64,000 bases of DNA, taken from assembly GCA_002706335.1 (NCBI GenBank), contig PAKZ01000009.1, positions 186,001-250,000 on the forward strand, in the 5' to 3' direction. Source of the stretch: Ahrensia sp. (lineage in GTDB: Bacteria > Pseudomonadota > Alphaproteobacteria > Rhizobiales > Rhizobiaceae). The notes under the pieces are model-generated. The model was not told the DNA's origin and did not search any database. It saw only the letters and a program-made list of their open reading frames with translations. Each line of letters begins with the position of its first letter. The stretch's first letter is position 1. Both the position numbers and the translations under genes were made by a program. Of this stretch, positions 17,600-26,584 are shown in pieces.

Positions 17600-17926
17600 T
17601 TATCCGACCCGCTCGACATAGACGCGGATCCGCCCGCCGCAGGAAAGCCCAACCCGCCATGCCGTTTCGTCGGCAACGCCGAATTCGAGCATCTTCGGCT
17701 CTCCGCTATCGATGACCTCGAGCGCATCGGCAATCACCGCGCCCTCGACGCACCCTCCGGAGACGGATCCCTCGAAATTTGAGTCCTGATCGATGACAAG
17801 ATGGCTGCCGACCGGGCGCGGCGCCGAACCCCATGTCTCGACGACCGTGGCGACGGCCACCTTACGGCCTTCGCTCATCCAGCCTTCCGCAACCTTGAGC
17901 GGATCGTCATGAAATTGTTCAGACAT
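17600..17926 (-). CDS. XdhC/CoxF-family small protein (N-terminal domain only)
   Basis: A 108-residue protein made only of the XdhC_CoxI N-terminal domain. Visible motifs are VATVVETWGSAPRPVGSHLV, the GSVSGGCVEGAV loop with its conserved cysteine and GLSCGGRIRVYVE. The start is set by AGGAGGTAAA directly before the ATG; the frame runs further upstream into coxE without a good start. Split N- and C-terminal XdhC proteins are usual in Cox clusters. Confidence 0.92.
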   Translation of the reverse strand: MSEQFHDDPLKVAEGWMSEGRKVAVATVVETWGSAPRPVGSHLVIDQDSNFEGSVSGGCVEGAVIADALEVIDSGEPKMLEFGVADETAWRVGLSCGGRIRVYVERVG

Positions 17927-17934
17927 TTTACCTC

Positions 17935-19194
17935 CTAGGCCGCCCGGTCCAGTTCGCGCAGCCAGTCCATCGGTGTCTTCAGGCGATTGGACGACGTTCC
18001 GGTTCCAAGCGCAAGGCAAAGATCGGATATGGTCTCCAGCGAATGGACGGGGCGAAACTCGTCAACATGCGGGAGCATGGCGCGCACGCCCTTCGCCTTG
18101 GCTTGGAAGCCTTCGAAACGCAGCAGCGGGTTGAGCCAGATCAGCCGGCGGCATGATCTGTGCACCCGGTCCATTTCATGTTCCAGACCGTCCACTTCAT
18201 CGCGCTCAAGGCCGTCTGTTATCAGCAGCACGATTGCGCCCTGTGAGAGAACGCGACGCGACCATTGCCGGTTGAACGTGGCCAGCGTCTCGCCGATCCG
18301 CGTGCCACCCGACCAGTCCTCGACGGCCCTCGCGCTATCGTCGATGGCGGCGTCGATATCGCGGTATCGCATCTGCCGCGTGATATTGGTCAGGCGCGTG
18401 CCGAACAGGAACGTATGCACATGCCGGCGGTGCTCGGTGAGTGCGTGCAGGAAATGCAAAAACACGCGGGAATACTGGCTCATCGAGCCGGAGATATCCG
18501 CAAGCACGACTAGGGGCGGATGTACTACGCGCGGTTCGCGAAACTGCGGGATGATCAGGTCGCCGCCGGTGCGCATCGCATAGCGCATCGTACGCCGCGG
18601 ATCGACACGCAGCTTGCGGCCGGACGGTTTGTAACGGCGCGTCTTCACCTCGTCATGCGGCAGGCGCAACTCCGACAAAGCCTTCTTCGCCTGTGCCAGT
18701 TCTGCAGCCGTCATCTGTGCGAAGTCCTTTTCGCGCAACACTTCCTGTCCGGAAAAGCTCATGCGGGCGTCGAACTCGACCTGCGGCGGCTCCTCCGGCT
18801 GATTACGGTTCTTCTGTCCTTCGAAGAGAGCGTCGGCGACACGGGATTCTGCGGCCCGCTTTTTCTCCTTCTCGCTCCTGTCAGCGGCCTTGCGCGAAAA
18901 CATCTGCAGCATCTTCTCCACGAGATCGCGGGAGCGCCAATAGAGCCGGAACGCCTCGTCGAAGACGACAGTGTCCTCGTGCCGGGTGACGAGGACGGAA
19001 TACAGGATCCAGTAAAAATCGTGGCGCGTACCGATCCCGGCAGCGAGCACCGCTTCGATCGCATCATTGACCTGTGCCGGACCGACCTTCATCCCCGCCT
19101 TGCGCAAGGTTCTCGCGAAATAGACGATGTTGTCGGCCAGCTTTCCCTCGGCCGGCTTCGGCGTCTTCTGCGCATCGGAAGCGAAGGTCTCCAT
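17935..19194 (-). CDS. coxE: VWA-domain protein, CoxE family
   Basis: A 419-residue CoxE-like protein. The C-terminal half is a von Willebrand A domain with an intact metal site: ADISGSMS, the threonine in GGTRIGE and the aspartate in LLITDGLERDE. The N-terminal half is a helical region starting LADNIVYFARTLRKAGMKVGPAQV, typical of the family. With its MoxR partner it is proposed to drive ATP-dependent completion of the CO dehydrogenase active site. The ATG lies just after the coxD stop with no clear ribosome binding site, suggesting translational coupling. A TTG six bases further upstream is also in frame. Confidence 0.9.
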   Translation of the reverse strand: METFASDAQKTPKPAEGKLADNIVYFARTLRKAGMKVGPAQVNDAIEAVLAAGIGTRHDFYWILYSVLVTRHEDTVVFDEAFRLYWRSRDLVEKMLQMFSRKAADRSEKEKKRAAESRVADALFEGQKNRNQPEEPPQVEFDARMSFSGQEVLREKDFAQMTAAELAQAKKALSELRLPHDEVKTRRYKPSGRKLRVDPRRTMRYAMRTGGDLIIPQFREPRVVHPPLVVLADISGSMSQYSRVFLHFLHALTEHRRHVHTFLFGTRLTNITRQMRYRDIDAAIDDSARAVEDWSGGTRIGETLATFNRQWSRRVLSQGAIVLLITDGLERDEVDGLEHEMDRVHRSCRRLIWLNPLLRFEGFQAKAKGVRAMLPHVDEFRPVHSLETISDLCLALGTGTSSNRLKTPMDWLRELDRAA

Positions 19195-19196
19195 CG

Positions 19197-20111
19197 TCAA
19201 GCCGAAGCGAGTTCGGCCTTCACGTCATCGAGGATGCGCTTGCCCTCGCTGCCCTGAAGCCGGGCGATATCGTCCTGATATTTCAACAAGACACCGATCG
19301 TGTCCGAAATCGTCGCCGGATCGAGCGCGATCTTGTCGAGTTCCGTGAGCGCGGTCGCCCAGTCGATCGTTTCGGCGACGCCGGGCACCTTGAACAGTTC
19401 CATCTGACGGAGCTTCTGAACGAAGCGCACAATCTCTTCCGACAGGCGCTTGTTTGCCTCGGGTGCCTTTCGGGCGACGATCTCCAGTTCCCGCTCGGCG
19501 CTCGGGTAATCCACCCAGTGATAGAGGCAACGGCGCTTGAGCGCGTCATGGATTTCGCGGGTCCGGTTGGTGGTGATGATAACGGCGGGCCGCTCGGCGG
19601 CCTTGATCGTCCCGTATTCCGGGATCGTCACCTGGAAATCGGACAGAACCTCCAGAAGGAATGCTTCGAAGGCCTCGTCGGTACGGTCGAGTTCATCGAT
19701 CAGGAAAACCGGCGGACGGCCTGGCTCTCCGGACAACGCTTCCAGCACCGGGCGGCGAATGAGGTAACGATCGGCGAAAATATCGTGTTCCAGCCGGTCG
19801 CGATCGGAAATTCCCGCAGCTTCCGACATACGAATCTCTAGCATCTGCGCGGGATAGTTCCACTCATAGACTGCCGACGAGATGTCGAGGCCTTCATAGC
19901 ATTGCAAGCGGATCAACGGCCGGTCAAGCGCCTTGGAGAGCACCTTTGCGATCTCGGTCTTGCCGACACCAGCCTCGCCCTCAAGGAAGAGCGGCCGGAC
20001 CATTTTCAGGCTAAGGAACAGGACCGTCGCCAGCGACCGGTCCGCGACATAGTCCTGACTGTTTAGCATCGTCAGCGTGTCATCGATCGATTGGGGCAAA
20101 GGTGCCGACAT
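19197..20111 (-). CDS. coxD: MoxR-type AAA+ ATPase, CoxD family
   Basis: A 304-residue MoxR ATPase. Walker A is EGEAGVGKTEIAK (about residues 39-51), Walker B is VFLIDELDRTDEAF, sensor 1 is VIITTNRTREI and the arginine-finger region is LKRRCLYHWVDYPS. MoxR-VWA pairs act as chaperones for metalloenzyme maturation; CoxD of CO-oxidisers is needed for the sulfurated Mo-Cu site. It is the first gene of the minus-strand cluster and diverges from a binding-protein gene at 20266, leaving a 154-bp shared promoter region. Confidence 0.92.
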   Translation of the reverse strand: MSAPLPQSIDDTLTMLNSQDYVADRSLATVLFLSLKMVRPLFLEGEAGVGKTEIAKVLSKALDRPLIRLQCYEGLDISSAVYEWNYPAQMLEIRMSEAAGISDRDRLEHDIFADRYLIRRPVLEALSGEPGRPPVFLIDELDRTDEAFEAFLLEVLSDFQVTIPEYGTIKAAERPAVIITTNRTREIHDALKRRCLYHWVDYPSAERELEIVARKAPEANKRLSEEIVRFVQKLRQMELFKVPGVAETIDWATALTELDKIALDPATISDTIGVLLKYQDDIARLQGSEGKRILDDVKAELASA

Positions 20112-20265
20112 CCAGACTTCTTTCTCTCGCTATGAGATTGGCAGCTCACGCCAACATAGTGGGGCGGGCACCAGCCGCCAAGGGTCGAAATTGGAGGAAG
20201 AGCAGATCGCGCACATTCGCAGCTTTTGTCTTGCCCTCTCGGGACGTGCCGTGCATCAAGATGTC

Positions 20266-21417
20266 ATGGCGGTATCCCTACCCATTGCGAAAAAGGCCGC
20301 ATTCGGCATCCGTGCGATGACCGGCCTTCTCCTTGCCGCGCTGCTCACCCTACCGGCGACAAGCGGCTCGCGGGCGCAGAGCGAGCTACGCATCGGCATA
20401 TCCGCTCCGCTGTCGGACTACTTCTCGGTGATCGGAGATCAGATCGAGGCCGGAGCCCGCGCGGCACGGGATGTCGAGGGAACCGGTTCGCTCGAATTCT
20501 TCGACGATGCCTGCGAGCCGAAAGGCGGTGCCCGGACGGCGGAGGCGATGGTCGCCGCCGGTGTCGCCGTCGCGATCGGCTATCCCTGCATAGAGAGCTT
20601 TGACGAGGCCATGCCGATCCTCGCCGACGCCGACACCCCGCTCATTTTGCTCGGAGTCCAGTCCGAGGCGATTGCGGTCGAACGCCGGAAAGGAAACTGG
20701 CCAGTTCTGCGACTTGCTCCGAAAAGCGCCGACGAAGCAGATGCCATTGCGGACTATATGAAACGCGCTTGGCGCGAAGTGAACTTCGCCATCATTGATG
20801 ACGGCACCCTCTATGGCCGCGAACTAGCAGAGGCCGTGCGGTTCCGCATGGAGGAAGACAACCTCAAGCCGGTCTTCACGGACACATACCGCCCGCAACT
20901 GGACAATCAGGTTGCGTTGATACGCCGCTTGCGCAAAGCCGGCGCTACGCATGTCTTTGTCGGCGGCGACGCCTCCGACGCGGCGATCATCGGCGCGGAC
21001 GCCGCCCGAATCGGCATCCCGCTGACGCTCGCTGGCGGCACGGCCTTTCTTGCACCCGCCTCGGCCGGGACGCTGGCCGACGGCACGACCCTTGTCGCCC
21101 TGCCGGCATGGCCGGACGTCATGGACAAGCCTTCCGACGAAGACGGGATGGCAGTCAGCGCCGCTCATCCCGGCAATAACTACCTTGTGCCGGCCTATGC
21201 TGCGCTGCAGATCGCGCTGGCCATTTTCGAAGGCAAGGATCCGGCAGAGGGCTTTTTCTTCGGAGATCTGCTCGGACGCACATTCGATACCGTGCTCGGC
21301 CCGATCAGCTTCGACGGCAATGGGGACGTTTCGCGAAACCTCTTCCGGATTTTCGTTATGGAGGATGGCAAACCGGTTCTGGCCGAAACCGATAGCAGTA
21401 TCGGGTCGATTCAATGA
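20266..21417 (+). CDS. Periplasmic binding protein, branched-chain amino acid type
   Basis: A 383-residue exported protein of the type I periplasmic-binding fold (LivJ-like). The signal region is MTGLLLAALLTLPATSGSRAQS, after a basic N-terminus. The mature part begins LRIGISAPLSDYFSVIGDQIEAGARAA, the usual opening of the family, with FAIIDDGTLYGRELAEAV in the second lobe and GPISFDGNGDVSRN near the end. No permease or ATPase genes are nearby, so its transporter or signalling partner lies elsewhere. It overlaps the following peptidase gene by 4 bp (ATGA). An earlier in-frame start exists, but it adds no recognisable sequence. Confidence 0.85.
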   Translation: MAVSLPIAKKAAFGIRAMTGLLLAALLTLPATSGSRAQSELRIGISAPLSDYFSVIGDQIEAGARAARDVEGTGSLEFFDDACEPKGGARTAEAMVAAGVAVAIGYPCIESFDEAMPILADADTPLILLGVQSEAIAVERRKGNWPVLRLAPKSADEADAIADYMKRAWREVNFAIIDDGTLYGRELAEAVRFRMEEDNLKPVFTDTYRPQLDNQVALIRRLRKAGATHVFVGGDASDAAIIGADAARIGIPLTLAGGTAFLAPASAGTLADGTTLVALPAWPDVMDKPSDEDGMAVSAAHPGNNYLVPAYAALQIALAIFEGKDPAEGFFFGDLLGRTFDTVLGPISFDGNGDVSRNLFRIFVMEDGKPVLAETDSSIGSIQ

Positions 21418-22424
21418 CGGCTTGGACGGCCGGACCGCGCAACCTGATTACGGACGTGGCAGGGCTCAAGGTAGGACACGCGGACGACGCGACGGTCAAG
21501 TCGGGCGTGACGGCCATTCTGTGCGAAGAGCCCGCAGTGGCGTCCGTCCAGGTACTCGGCGGTGCACCGGGCACGCGGGAAACCGATCTTCTGGACCCGC
21601 ATAACACTGTCGACCGTGTCGATGCGTTCGTCCTGTCGGGCGGTTCGGCTTTCGGCCTCGATGCGGCATCCGGCGTACAAGCAGTCCTGCTCGAGGCGGG
21701 CCGCGGTTATCCGGCAGGCCCATATCGCGTGCCGATCGTGCCGGCCGCGATCCTGTTCGATCTCGCCAATGGCGGGGACAAGGAGTGGGGCAGATATCCG
21801 CCCTATCGGGAATTGGGATATGCCGCACTCAACGCCGCGACGCGAAATTTTCCGATTGGCAGCCACGGTGCCGGTACAGGCGCAACCACCGCCGATCTGA
21901 AGGGTGGCCTTGGTTCGGCCTCCACCGTACTTCGCGATCACGACATCACCGTCGGCGCACTTGCCGCGGTCAACAGCCTCGGCACGACAACAATCACCAA
22001 CACAAGGCATTTCTGGGCGGCGCCCTTCGAGATAGGCGACGAGTTCGGCGGATTGGGAATGCCCTCGCCGTTTCCGGCTGATGCTTCGCGCCTTCGCATC
22101 AAGTATCGCGACGATCCCCGGACCAATACGACGATCGCGGTCATCGCCACGGATGCGAAGCTGGACAAGGCGGAATGCAAGCGCCTGGCAACTGCGGCCC
22201 ATGACGGATTTGCGCGCGCCATCTGGCCAAGCCACACCCCGATGGACGGCGACCTGGTTTTTGCCGTCTCGACGGGAAGAAAACCGCTGGATCGTGAAAG
22301 AGGCGCAATGATCGATCTGTGCGCGGCAGCTGCATCGACGATGGCGCGCGCGATTGCGCGCGGCGTGTTCGCGGCGACACCAAAGGACGGCGACAAATTC
22401 CCTTGCTGGTCCCAGCGCGCCTGA
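21414..22424 (+). CDS. P1-family peptidase (DmpA/S58 type)
   Basis: A 336-residue N-terminal-nucleophile aminopeptidase of family S58, which processes itself into two chains. Family features are NLITDVAGLKVGHADD at the start, VLSGGSAFGLDAASGV and GAGTGATTADLKGG. The likely self-cleavage point is Asn238-Thr239 in the stretch RTNTTIAVIATDA, making Thr239 the nucleophile. DmpA relatives act on D- or beta-amino acid peptides; the substrate here is unknown. Translational coupling to the upstream binding protein suggests that both handle the same compound. Confidence 0.9.
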   Translation: MTAWTAGPRNLITDVAGLKVGHADDATVKSGVTAILCEEPAVASVQVLGGAPGTRETDLLDPHNTVDRVDAFVLSGGSAFGLDAASGVQAVLLEAGRGYPAGPYRVPIVPAAILFDLANGGDKEWGRYPPYRELGYAALNAATRNFPIGSHGAGTGATTADLKGGLGSASTVLRDHDITVGALAAVNSLGTTTITNTRHFWAAPFEIGDEFGGLGMPSPFPADASRLRIKYRDDPRTNTTIAVIATDAKLDKAECKRLATAAHDGFARAIWPSHTPMDGDLVFAVSTGRKPLDRERGAMIDLCAAAASTMARAIARGVFAATPKDGDKFPCWSQRA

Positions 22425-22531
22425 GAAATGCCTGCCGTTGTCGAGCCGGCGAGTTCCGGCCATGGACAGAATTTTCCTGAGGCAGCACAATGGCGGCGAA
22501 GAAATTCCGAGCCATCACGAGGGAGACGGAA

Positions 22532-23269
22532 ATGAAGATACACGCAGTTTCGGTCTGCCTCGCGGTCGCTTGGACGGTATGCACGCCTTACGCAAAGGCA
22601 GGTGACGCTTCCAGCGTGAACGTCCTCGGCTTCAGCGGCGACGGATCGATCTTCGCATTCGAGGAACATGGCGTGCAGGACGGCTCGGGATTTCCGTATG
22701 CCAACCGGTTCTATATCGACACGGCCTCGGACAGCTTCGTTTCCCCTTCGCCGATCCGGATCCGTCTGGATGACGAGACCGCCAGCATAACCGCCGCGCG
22801 CGAACAAGCCAGGTTGGCCGGAGAAGCGATCGTTTCCGACGCGGAGCTTGCCGAAAACTCGGGTTACCTCGCCGGTTTCAACGCGATTACCGAATTATCC
22901 GCGGATCCGTTCAGAATTGTCGTCAACCCCCGTCCAGTCTTCCCGCCGATAGACGCTCCGCTCGAATTTCGCCTCGAGGAAATTTCCTTTGCCGCTTCCG
23001 ATACCTGCGCGGGCCTCGATGACACCACGAAGGGATTTCGGCTTGTCGCCATCGACAGCCAGCCGGGCGGAGCGACCCGGCTGCTGCATGAAGACTCATC
23101 GGTACCCGGAAGCCGCGGGTGCCCGATCGGCTACCGGATCGGAGGCGTGCAGACATTTATGCCGCATCAGGGCGCATCCGCATTGGCCGTCCTGATCTCC
23201 GTGGAAAGCTTTGGCTTCGAAGGACCCGACCACCACTGGATGGCGGTAACGATGAGGTCCGCGAACTGA
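22532..23269 (+). CDS. DUF2259-type exported protein
   Basis: A 245-residue protein with signal peptide MKIHAVSVCLAVAWTVCTPY, cleaved near AKAGD. The mature part begins NVLGFSGDGSIFAFEEHGVQDGSGFPYAN, which is typical of the DUF2259 predicted secreted proteins, and ends with a conserved SVESFGFEGPDHHWMAV stretch. The function of the family is unknown. The ATG after GGGAGACGGAA is preferred to one 42 bases upstream because it begins at the signal sequence. The membrane protein gene follows after 4 bp. Confidence 0.82.
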   Translation: MKIHAVSVCLAVAWTVCTPYAKAGDASSVNVLGFSGDGSIFAFEEHGVQDGSGFPYANRFYIDTASDSFVSPSPIRIRLDDETASITAAREQARLAGEAIVSDAELAENSGYLAGFNAITELSADPFRIVVNPRPVFPPIDAPLEFRLEEISFAASDTCAGLDDTTKGFRLVAIDSQPGGATRLLHEDSSVPGSRGCPIGYRIGGVQTFMPHQGASALAVLISVESFGFEGPDHHWMAVTMRSAN

Positions 23270-23273
23270 AGCC

Positions 23274-23789
23274 ATGGCGAATTTCGCGGAGCTCTCACCG
23301 GATACCCGACCGGCACGCCACCCCTTACGAATACTGCGCGTAATCGGCGAGAGCTTTCTATGGGGGGCTTTGATGACGGCCGCCGCATATTTCTCTCTCA
23401 TGTCGGAACAGGCCCGCGTATTCGGCCCGCGGGTCATGACGATCCTGGCACTCTATTTCGCCGGCGGCGCGATCGGCTATCTTTTCGCTTTCCCGGTCGT
23501 CCGCTGGTTGAAGAAACGCATTTCCCCGCGGCAGCGGCTAATCATTGCGATCCTGCTTCTCGGCGGCTTCACGCTTGCCGCCACGGCGGGCGTCCTCGCG
23601 CTCAACTATCGCACCTATTACGCCGAATGGCACGAAGCGGCGTTCTCCATTCACTGGGTCTACCAACAAATCTTCACCGTACTTGGATCGACATACCAGT
23701 ATCTTGTCATTGGTATTCGGCTCTATTGGCCGCTTGGACCCGCTTTTCTGCTCATCGCCGGCTGGTGGATGACACGGCGGGCGAGTTGA
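23274..23789 (+). CDS. Small multipass membrane protein
   Basis: A 171-residue protein with about four membrane segments: ESFLWGALMTAAAYFSLM, ILALYFAGGAIGYLFAFPVV, LIIAILLLGGFTLAATAGVLAL and YLVIGIRLYWPLGPAFLLIAGWWM. A basic loop (KKRISPRQR) lies between the second and third. It is close behind the DUF2259 gene and likely co-transcribed. I do not recognise a family and give no function. Confidence 0.75.
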   Translation: MANFAELSPDTRPARHPLRILRVIGESFLWGALMTAAAYFSLMSEQARVFGPRVMTILALYFAGGAIGYLFAFPVVRWLKKRISPRQRLIIAILLLGGFTLAATAGVLALNYRTYYAEWHEAAFSIHWVYQQIFTVLGSTYQYLVIGIRLYWPLGPAFLLIAGWWMTRRAS

Positions 23790-23858
23790 GAGTGGCGCAC
23801 CGGTCTGGTATCTGCGCGGCGCACAACCCGCAATTTCCCGCAAAGGCCCGTCTCCACG

Positions 23859-25166
23859 ATGATTCCCCGCTATTCCCGACCGGACATGGTCGCAATCTGG
23901 TCACCCGAAACGAAATTCCGCATCTGGTTCGAAATCGAGGCGCATGCCTGTGACGCCCTGGCAAAGCTCGGCGTCATCCCCGAGAGCGCAGCGAAGAATA
24001 TCTGGGAGAAAGGCGGTTCAGCCGAGTTCAATGTCGCTCGGATCGACGAGATTGAAGCCGTCACAAAGCATGACGTCATCGCCTTTCTGACGCATCTTGC
24101 CGAATTCGTCGGCCCGGATAGCCGCTTCGTCCATCAAGGCATGACGTCGTCCGACGTGCTCGACACGACACTCAACATCCAGCTGGTTCGGGCTGCGGAC
24201 ATCCTGATCGCCGACATGGACAAGCTGCTCGAAGCGCTCAAGAAACGCGCCTTCGAGCACAAGGACACAATCCGCATCGGCCGCAGCCACGGCATACATG
24301 CCGAGCCGATCACCATGGGGCTCACCTTCGCGCGCTTCTACGCCGAGATGGACCGCAATCGGGCCCGCCTCGTCGCGGCACGCGCAGAGATCGCGACCGG
24401 CGCAATATCCGGAGCAGTCGGAACTTTCGCCAATATCGACCCGAGCGTCGAGGAGCACGTTTGCGAAAAGCTCGGCCTCCAGCCGGAGACCGTCTCGACT
24501 CAGGTCATTCCGCGCGATCGCCACGCTATGTTCTTCGCGACGCTCGGCGTCATCGCGTCCTCGATTGAAAACGTGGCGACAGAAATCCGCCACATGCAGC
24601 GCACTGAAGTCCTCGAGGCGGAAGAGTTTTTCTCGCCCGGCCAGAAGGGTTCTTCGGCCATGCCGCACAAGCGCAATCCTGTGTTGACGGAAAATCTGAC
24701 CGGCCTCGCCCGCCTCGTTCGCATGGCCGTTGTCCCGGCCATGGAAAATGTGGCGCTTTGGCATGAACGCGATATCTCGCACTCGTCCGTCGAGCGCGGC
24801 ATCGGCCCAGATACAACCATCCATCTCGACTTCGCGCTGGCGCGGCTCACCGGGGTTATCGACAAGCTTGTGGTCTATCCGGACAACATGCTGGCCAACC
24901 TCAACAAGTTCCGTGGCCTGGTGCATTCCCAGCGCGTCCTGCTGGCGCTCACCCAGGCCGGCGTCAGCCGCGAAGATGCCTACCGGCTGGTGCAACGCAA
25001 CGCCATGAAGGTGTGGGAACAGGGCAAGGACTTTCTGGAAGAGCTGCTCGCGGACGCCGATGTCCGCGCCGCGCTCACGGAGGAGCAGATCCGCGAGAAG
25101 TTCGACCTTGGCTATCACACAAAGCATGTCGACACGATCTTCAGGCGCGTGTTCGGCGAGGCCTGA
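23859..25166 (+). CDS. purB: Adenylosuccinate lyase
   Basis: A 435-residue lyase of the fumarase/aspartase superfamily. It acts twice in purine synthesis, releasing fumarate from SAICAR and from adenylosuccinate. The fold signatures are visible: TSSDVLDT (about residues 93-100), GRSHGIHAEPIT (about 141-152) and the flexible signature loop GSSAMPHKRNP (about 263-273). Length is normal. It is the first of several purine genes on the plus strand; purC-purS-purQ-purL follow from 28.8 kb, separated by unrelated genes. Confidence 0.97.
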   Translation: MIPRYSRPDMVAIWSPETKFRIWFEIEAHACDALAKLGVIPESAAKNIWEKGGSAEFNVARIDEIEAVTKHDVIAFLTHLAEFVGPDSRFVHQGMTSSDVLDTTLNIQLVRAADILIADMDKLLEALKKRAFEHKDTIRIGRSHGIHAEPITMGLTFARFYAEMDRNRARLVAARAEIATGAISGAVGTFANIDPSVEEHVCEKLGLQPETVSTQVIPRDRHAMFFATLGVIASSIENVATEIRHMQRTEVLEAEEFFSPGQKGSSAMPHKRNPVLTENLTGLARLVRMAVVPAMENVALWHERDISHSSVERGIGPDTTIHLDFALARLTGVIDKLVVYPDNMLANLNKFRGLVHSQRVLLALTQAGVSREDAYRLVQRNAMKVWEQGKDFLEELLADADVRAALTEEQIREKFDLGYHTKHVDTIFRRVFGEA

Positions 25167-25206
25167 CGCATAGCGGGTCGGCGCGATCCGGTATGGTTCC
25201 TAAAAC

Positions 25207-26067
25207 ATGCCGTTCACGCACATCCTGCTAGCTATCCTCGTCAGCGCGATTTACGGCGTCGCTTTCGTTGCGATAAAACTCTCGGTGACCGAGTTACCAC
25301 CGCTGCTGGTGACCGGTTACCGCTACCTTTTTGCGGCCCTGCCCCTTGTGTTCTTTGTACCTGTGCCAAAAGTGCCGGTCCGTCTCCTTGTCGCCTACGG
25401 GGTAACTCAGGGTGTCCTGATGTTCGGACTGATCTTTTCGGCGATCCGGCTTGGCATGCCGCCCGGACTGGCGTCACTGGTCGTTCAGATGCAGGTCTTC
25501 TTCACCGTACTTTTTTCTGTAATCGCTTTTGGCGAGAAGCCGCGCCGGCATGAAGTCGTCGGTGCGATAGTCGCGATTGGCGGCATCTGCCTGATCGGTT
25601 TCGCCGAGGCGGAGATTACGCCCATCGTACCTTTTCTGATGGTGATTGGCTCCGCCGCCGCATGGGGCCTGGCCAACGTCATCGCCAAGGCCGCAAAACC
25701 GACGGCCATGCTCGGCTTCGTCGGCTGGTCCAGCCTCGCTGCTCCGCTGCCGCTGTTCTTGCTCTCGATGCTGTTCGAGGGCACAACATTCGGATTGCCC
25801 GATCATGTCCCGTCGATGACCGCCGTGTTTTCGATCGCTTTCCTGGCTTATCCCACGACCGTGTTCAACTTCGCCGCCTGGATCTTCCTCCTCCGCGCCC
25901 ATGCTGCGGCGACGGTCACGCCATTCGCCTTGCTCATTCCCGTCTTTGGCATGGCGTCGACAGCGCTTGTCTTCGGCGAGACATTGACCCCCCTGGCCGC
26001 CGCCGGCTCAGCCCTGATATTCCTTGGGCTGGCGATCAATGTCTTCGGTTGGCGCCTGCTGCGCTAG
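25207..26067 (+). CDS. EamA-family (DMT) transporter
   Basis: A 286-residue inner-membrane protein with ten predicted segments in two EamA repeats. The first repeat opens HILLAILVSAIYGVAFVAIKL and ends near GAIVAIGGICLIGF; the second starts PFLMVIGSAAAWGLANVIAK and ends AAAGSALIFLGLAINVFGWRLL. Such proteins export amino acids or other small metabolites; the substrate is not predictable. Its stop codon lies inside the palindrome at 26065-26096. Confidence 0.9.
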   Translation: MPFTHILLAILVSAIYGVAFVAIKLSVTELPPLLVTGYRYLFAALPLVFFVPVPKVPVRLLVAYGVTQGVLMFGLIFSAIRLGMPPGLASLVVQMQVFFTVLFSVIAFGEKPRRHEVVGAIVAIGGICLIGFAEAEITPIVPFLMVIGSAAAWGLANVIAKAAKPTAMLGFVGWSSLAAPLPLFLLSMLFEGTTFGLPDHVPSMTAVFSIAFLAYPTTVFNFAAWIFLLRAHAAATVTPFALLIPVFGMASTALVFGETLTPLAAAGSALIFLGLAINVFGWRLLR

Positions 26068-26096
26068 AGCCTTTCAAGGCCCGATGGAAGGCTCTA
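26065..26096 (+). repeat. Palindrome overlapping the stop codon of the EamA gene
   Basis: TAGAGCCTT (26065-26073) pairs perfectly with AAGGCTCTA (26088-26096) around a 14-nt loop. The TAG is the stop codon of the transporter gene. No T-run follows. It could serve as a transcript end or be a copy of a short palindromic repeat; related ends beginning with TAG are seen at 46995-47098. Confidence 0.55.
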
Positions 26097-26375
26097 GAGG
26101 CCGCCGTCGAGCCGCCTTTTCATTTCGGCATGGGTTTTCCCGCATATCGCTTCGCAAGGAATACCGTCATTGTCGCCATCCCGCTCCCGATCGCCGCATT
26201 GACGAAAGCGGCAGACCGCTTCGCCGCATGAACGCATCTGTTTGCAGGTCTTTCGCGACGTGCACGAAAACTCCTGCGCGAGGGAAACTGTCACCGAAAC
26301 AAGCAGCAGCGAAACGACGACCGCCAGTTCCCGACTTTTTGTCGCCATATTCAGGATCGCGCATCGTCGCAGCAC
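26094..26375 (-). CDS. Exported Excalibur-domain protein
   Basis: A 93-residue protein with a hydrophobic export segment (ELAVVVSLLLVSVTVSLAQE) and a C-terminal Excalibur calcium-binding motif: CGEAVCRFRQCG followed by DRERDGDNDGIPCE, an EF-hand-like loop with DxDxDG spacing and conserved cysteines. The start is a GTG: AGGAGG lies 6 bases before it, whereas the ATG that overlaps it is in another frame and stops after eight codons. An in-frame ATG 27 bases downstream has no good ribosome binding site. It is convergent with the EamA gene. Confidence 0.85.
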   Translation of the reverse strand: MLRRCAILNMATKSRELAVVVSLLLVSVTVSLAQEFSCTSRKTCKQMRSCGEAVCRFRQCGDRERDGDNDGIPCEAICGKTHAEMKRRLDGGL

Positions 26376-26584
26376 ATGTTTCCTCCTGCTCCAGACAATT
26401 TAGCATCCAAGTCGAAAGCCGCAGAAGAAAATTTATCCATCTGATTTTGTGAAGGAAATTGACGCGTTTTGATATTGCTCGCCTCGCCTTTCATTCAGAT
26501 ACGGCAAGTGAATTTGGAAGCTGCGGCTCCGCCTTTTTCGACGATGACACTACCGGTCCCTGGAAACTTGGAAAGGAGATCGCA

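Noticed and set aside
16886-17926. A single XdhC gene broken by a frameshift
   Set aside because: The two parts have separate starts, the upstream one with AGGAGGTAAA, and split XdhC proteins are normal in Cox clusters.
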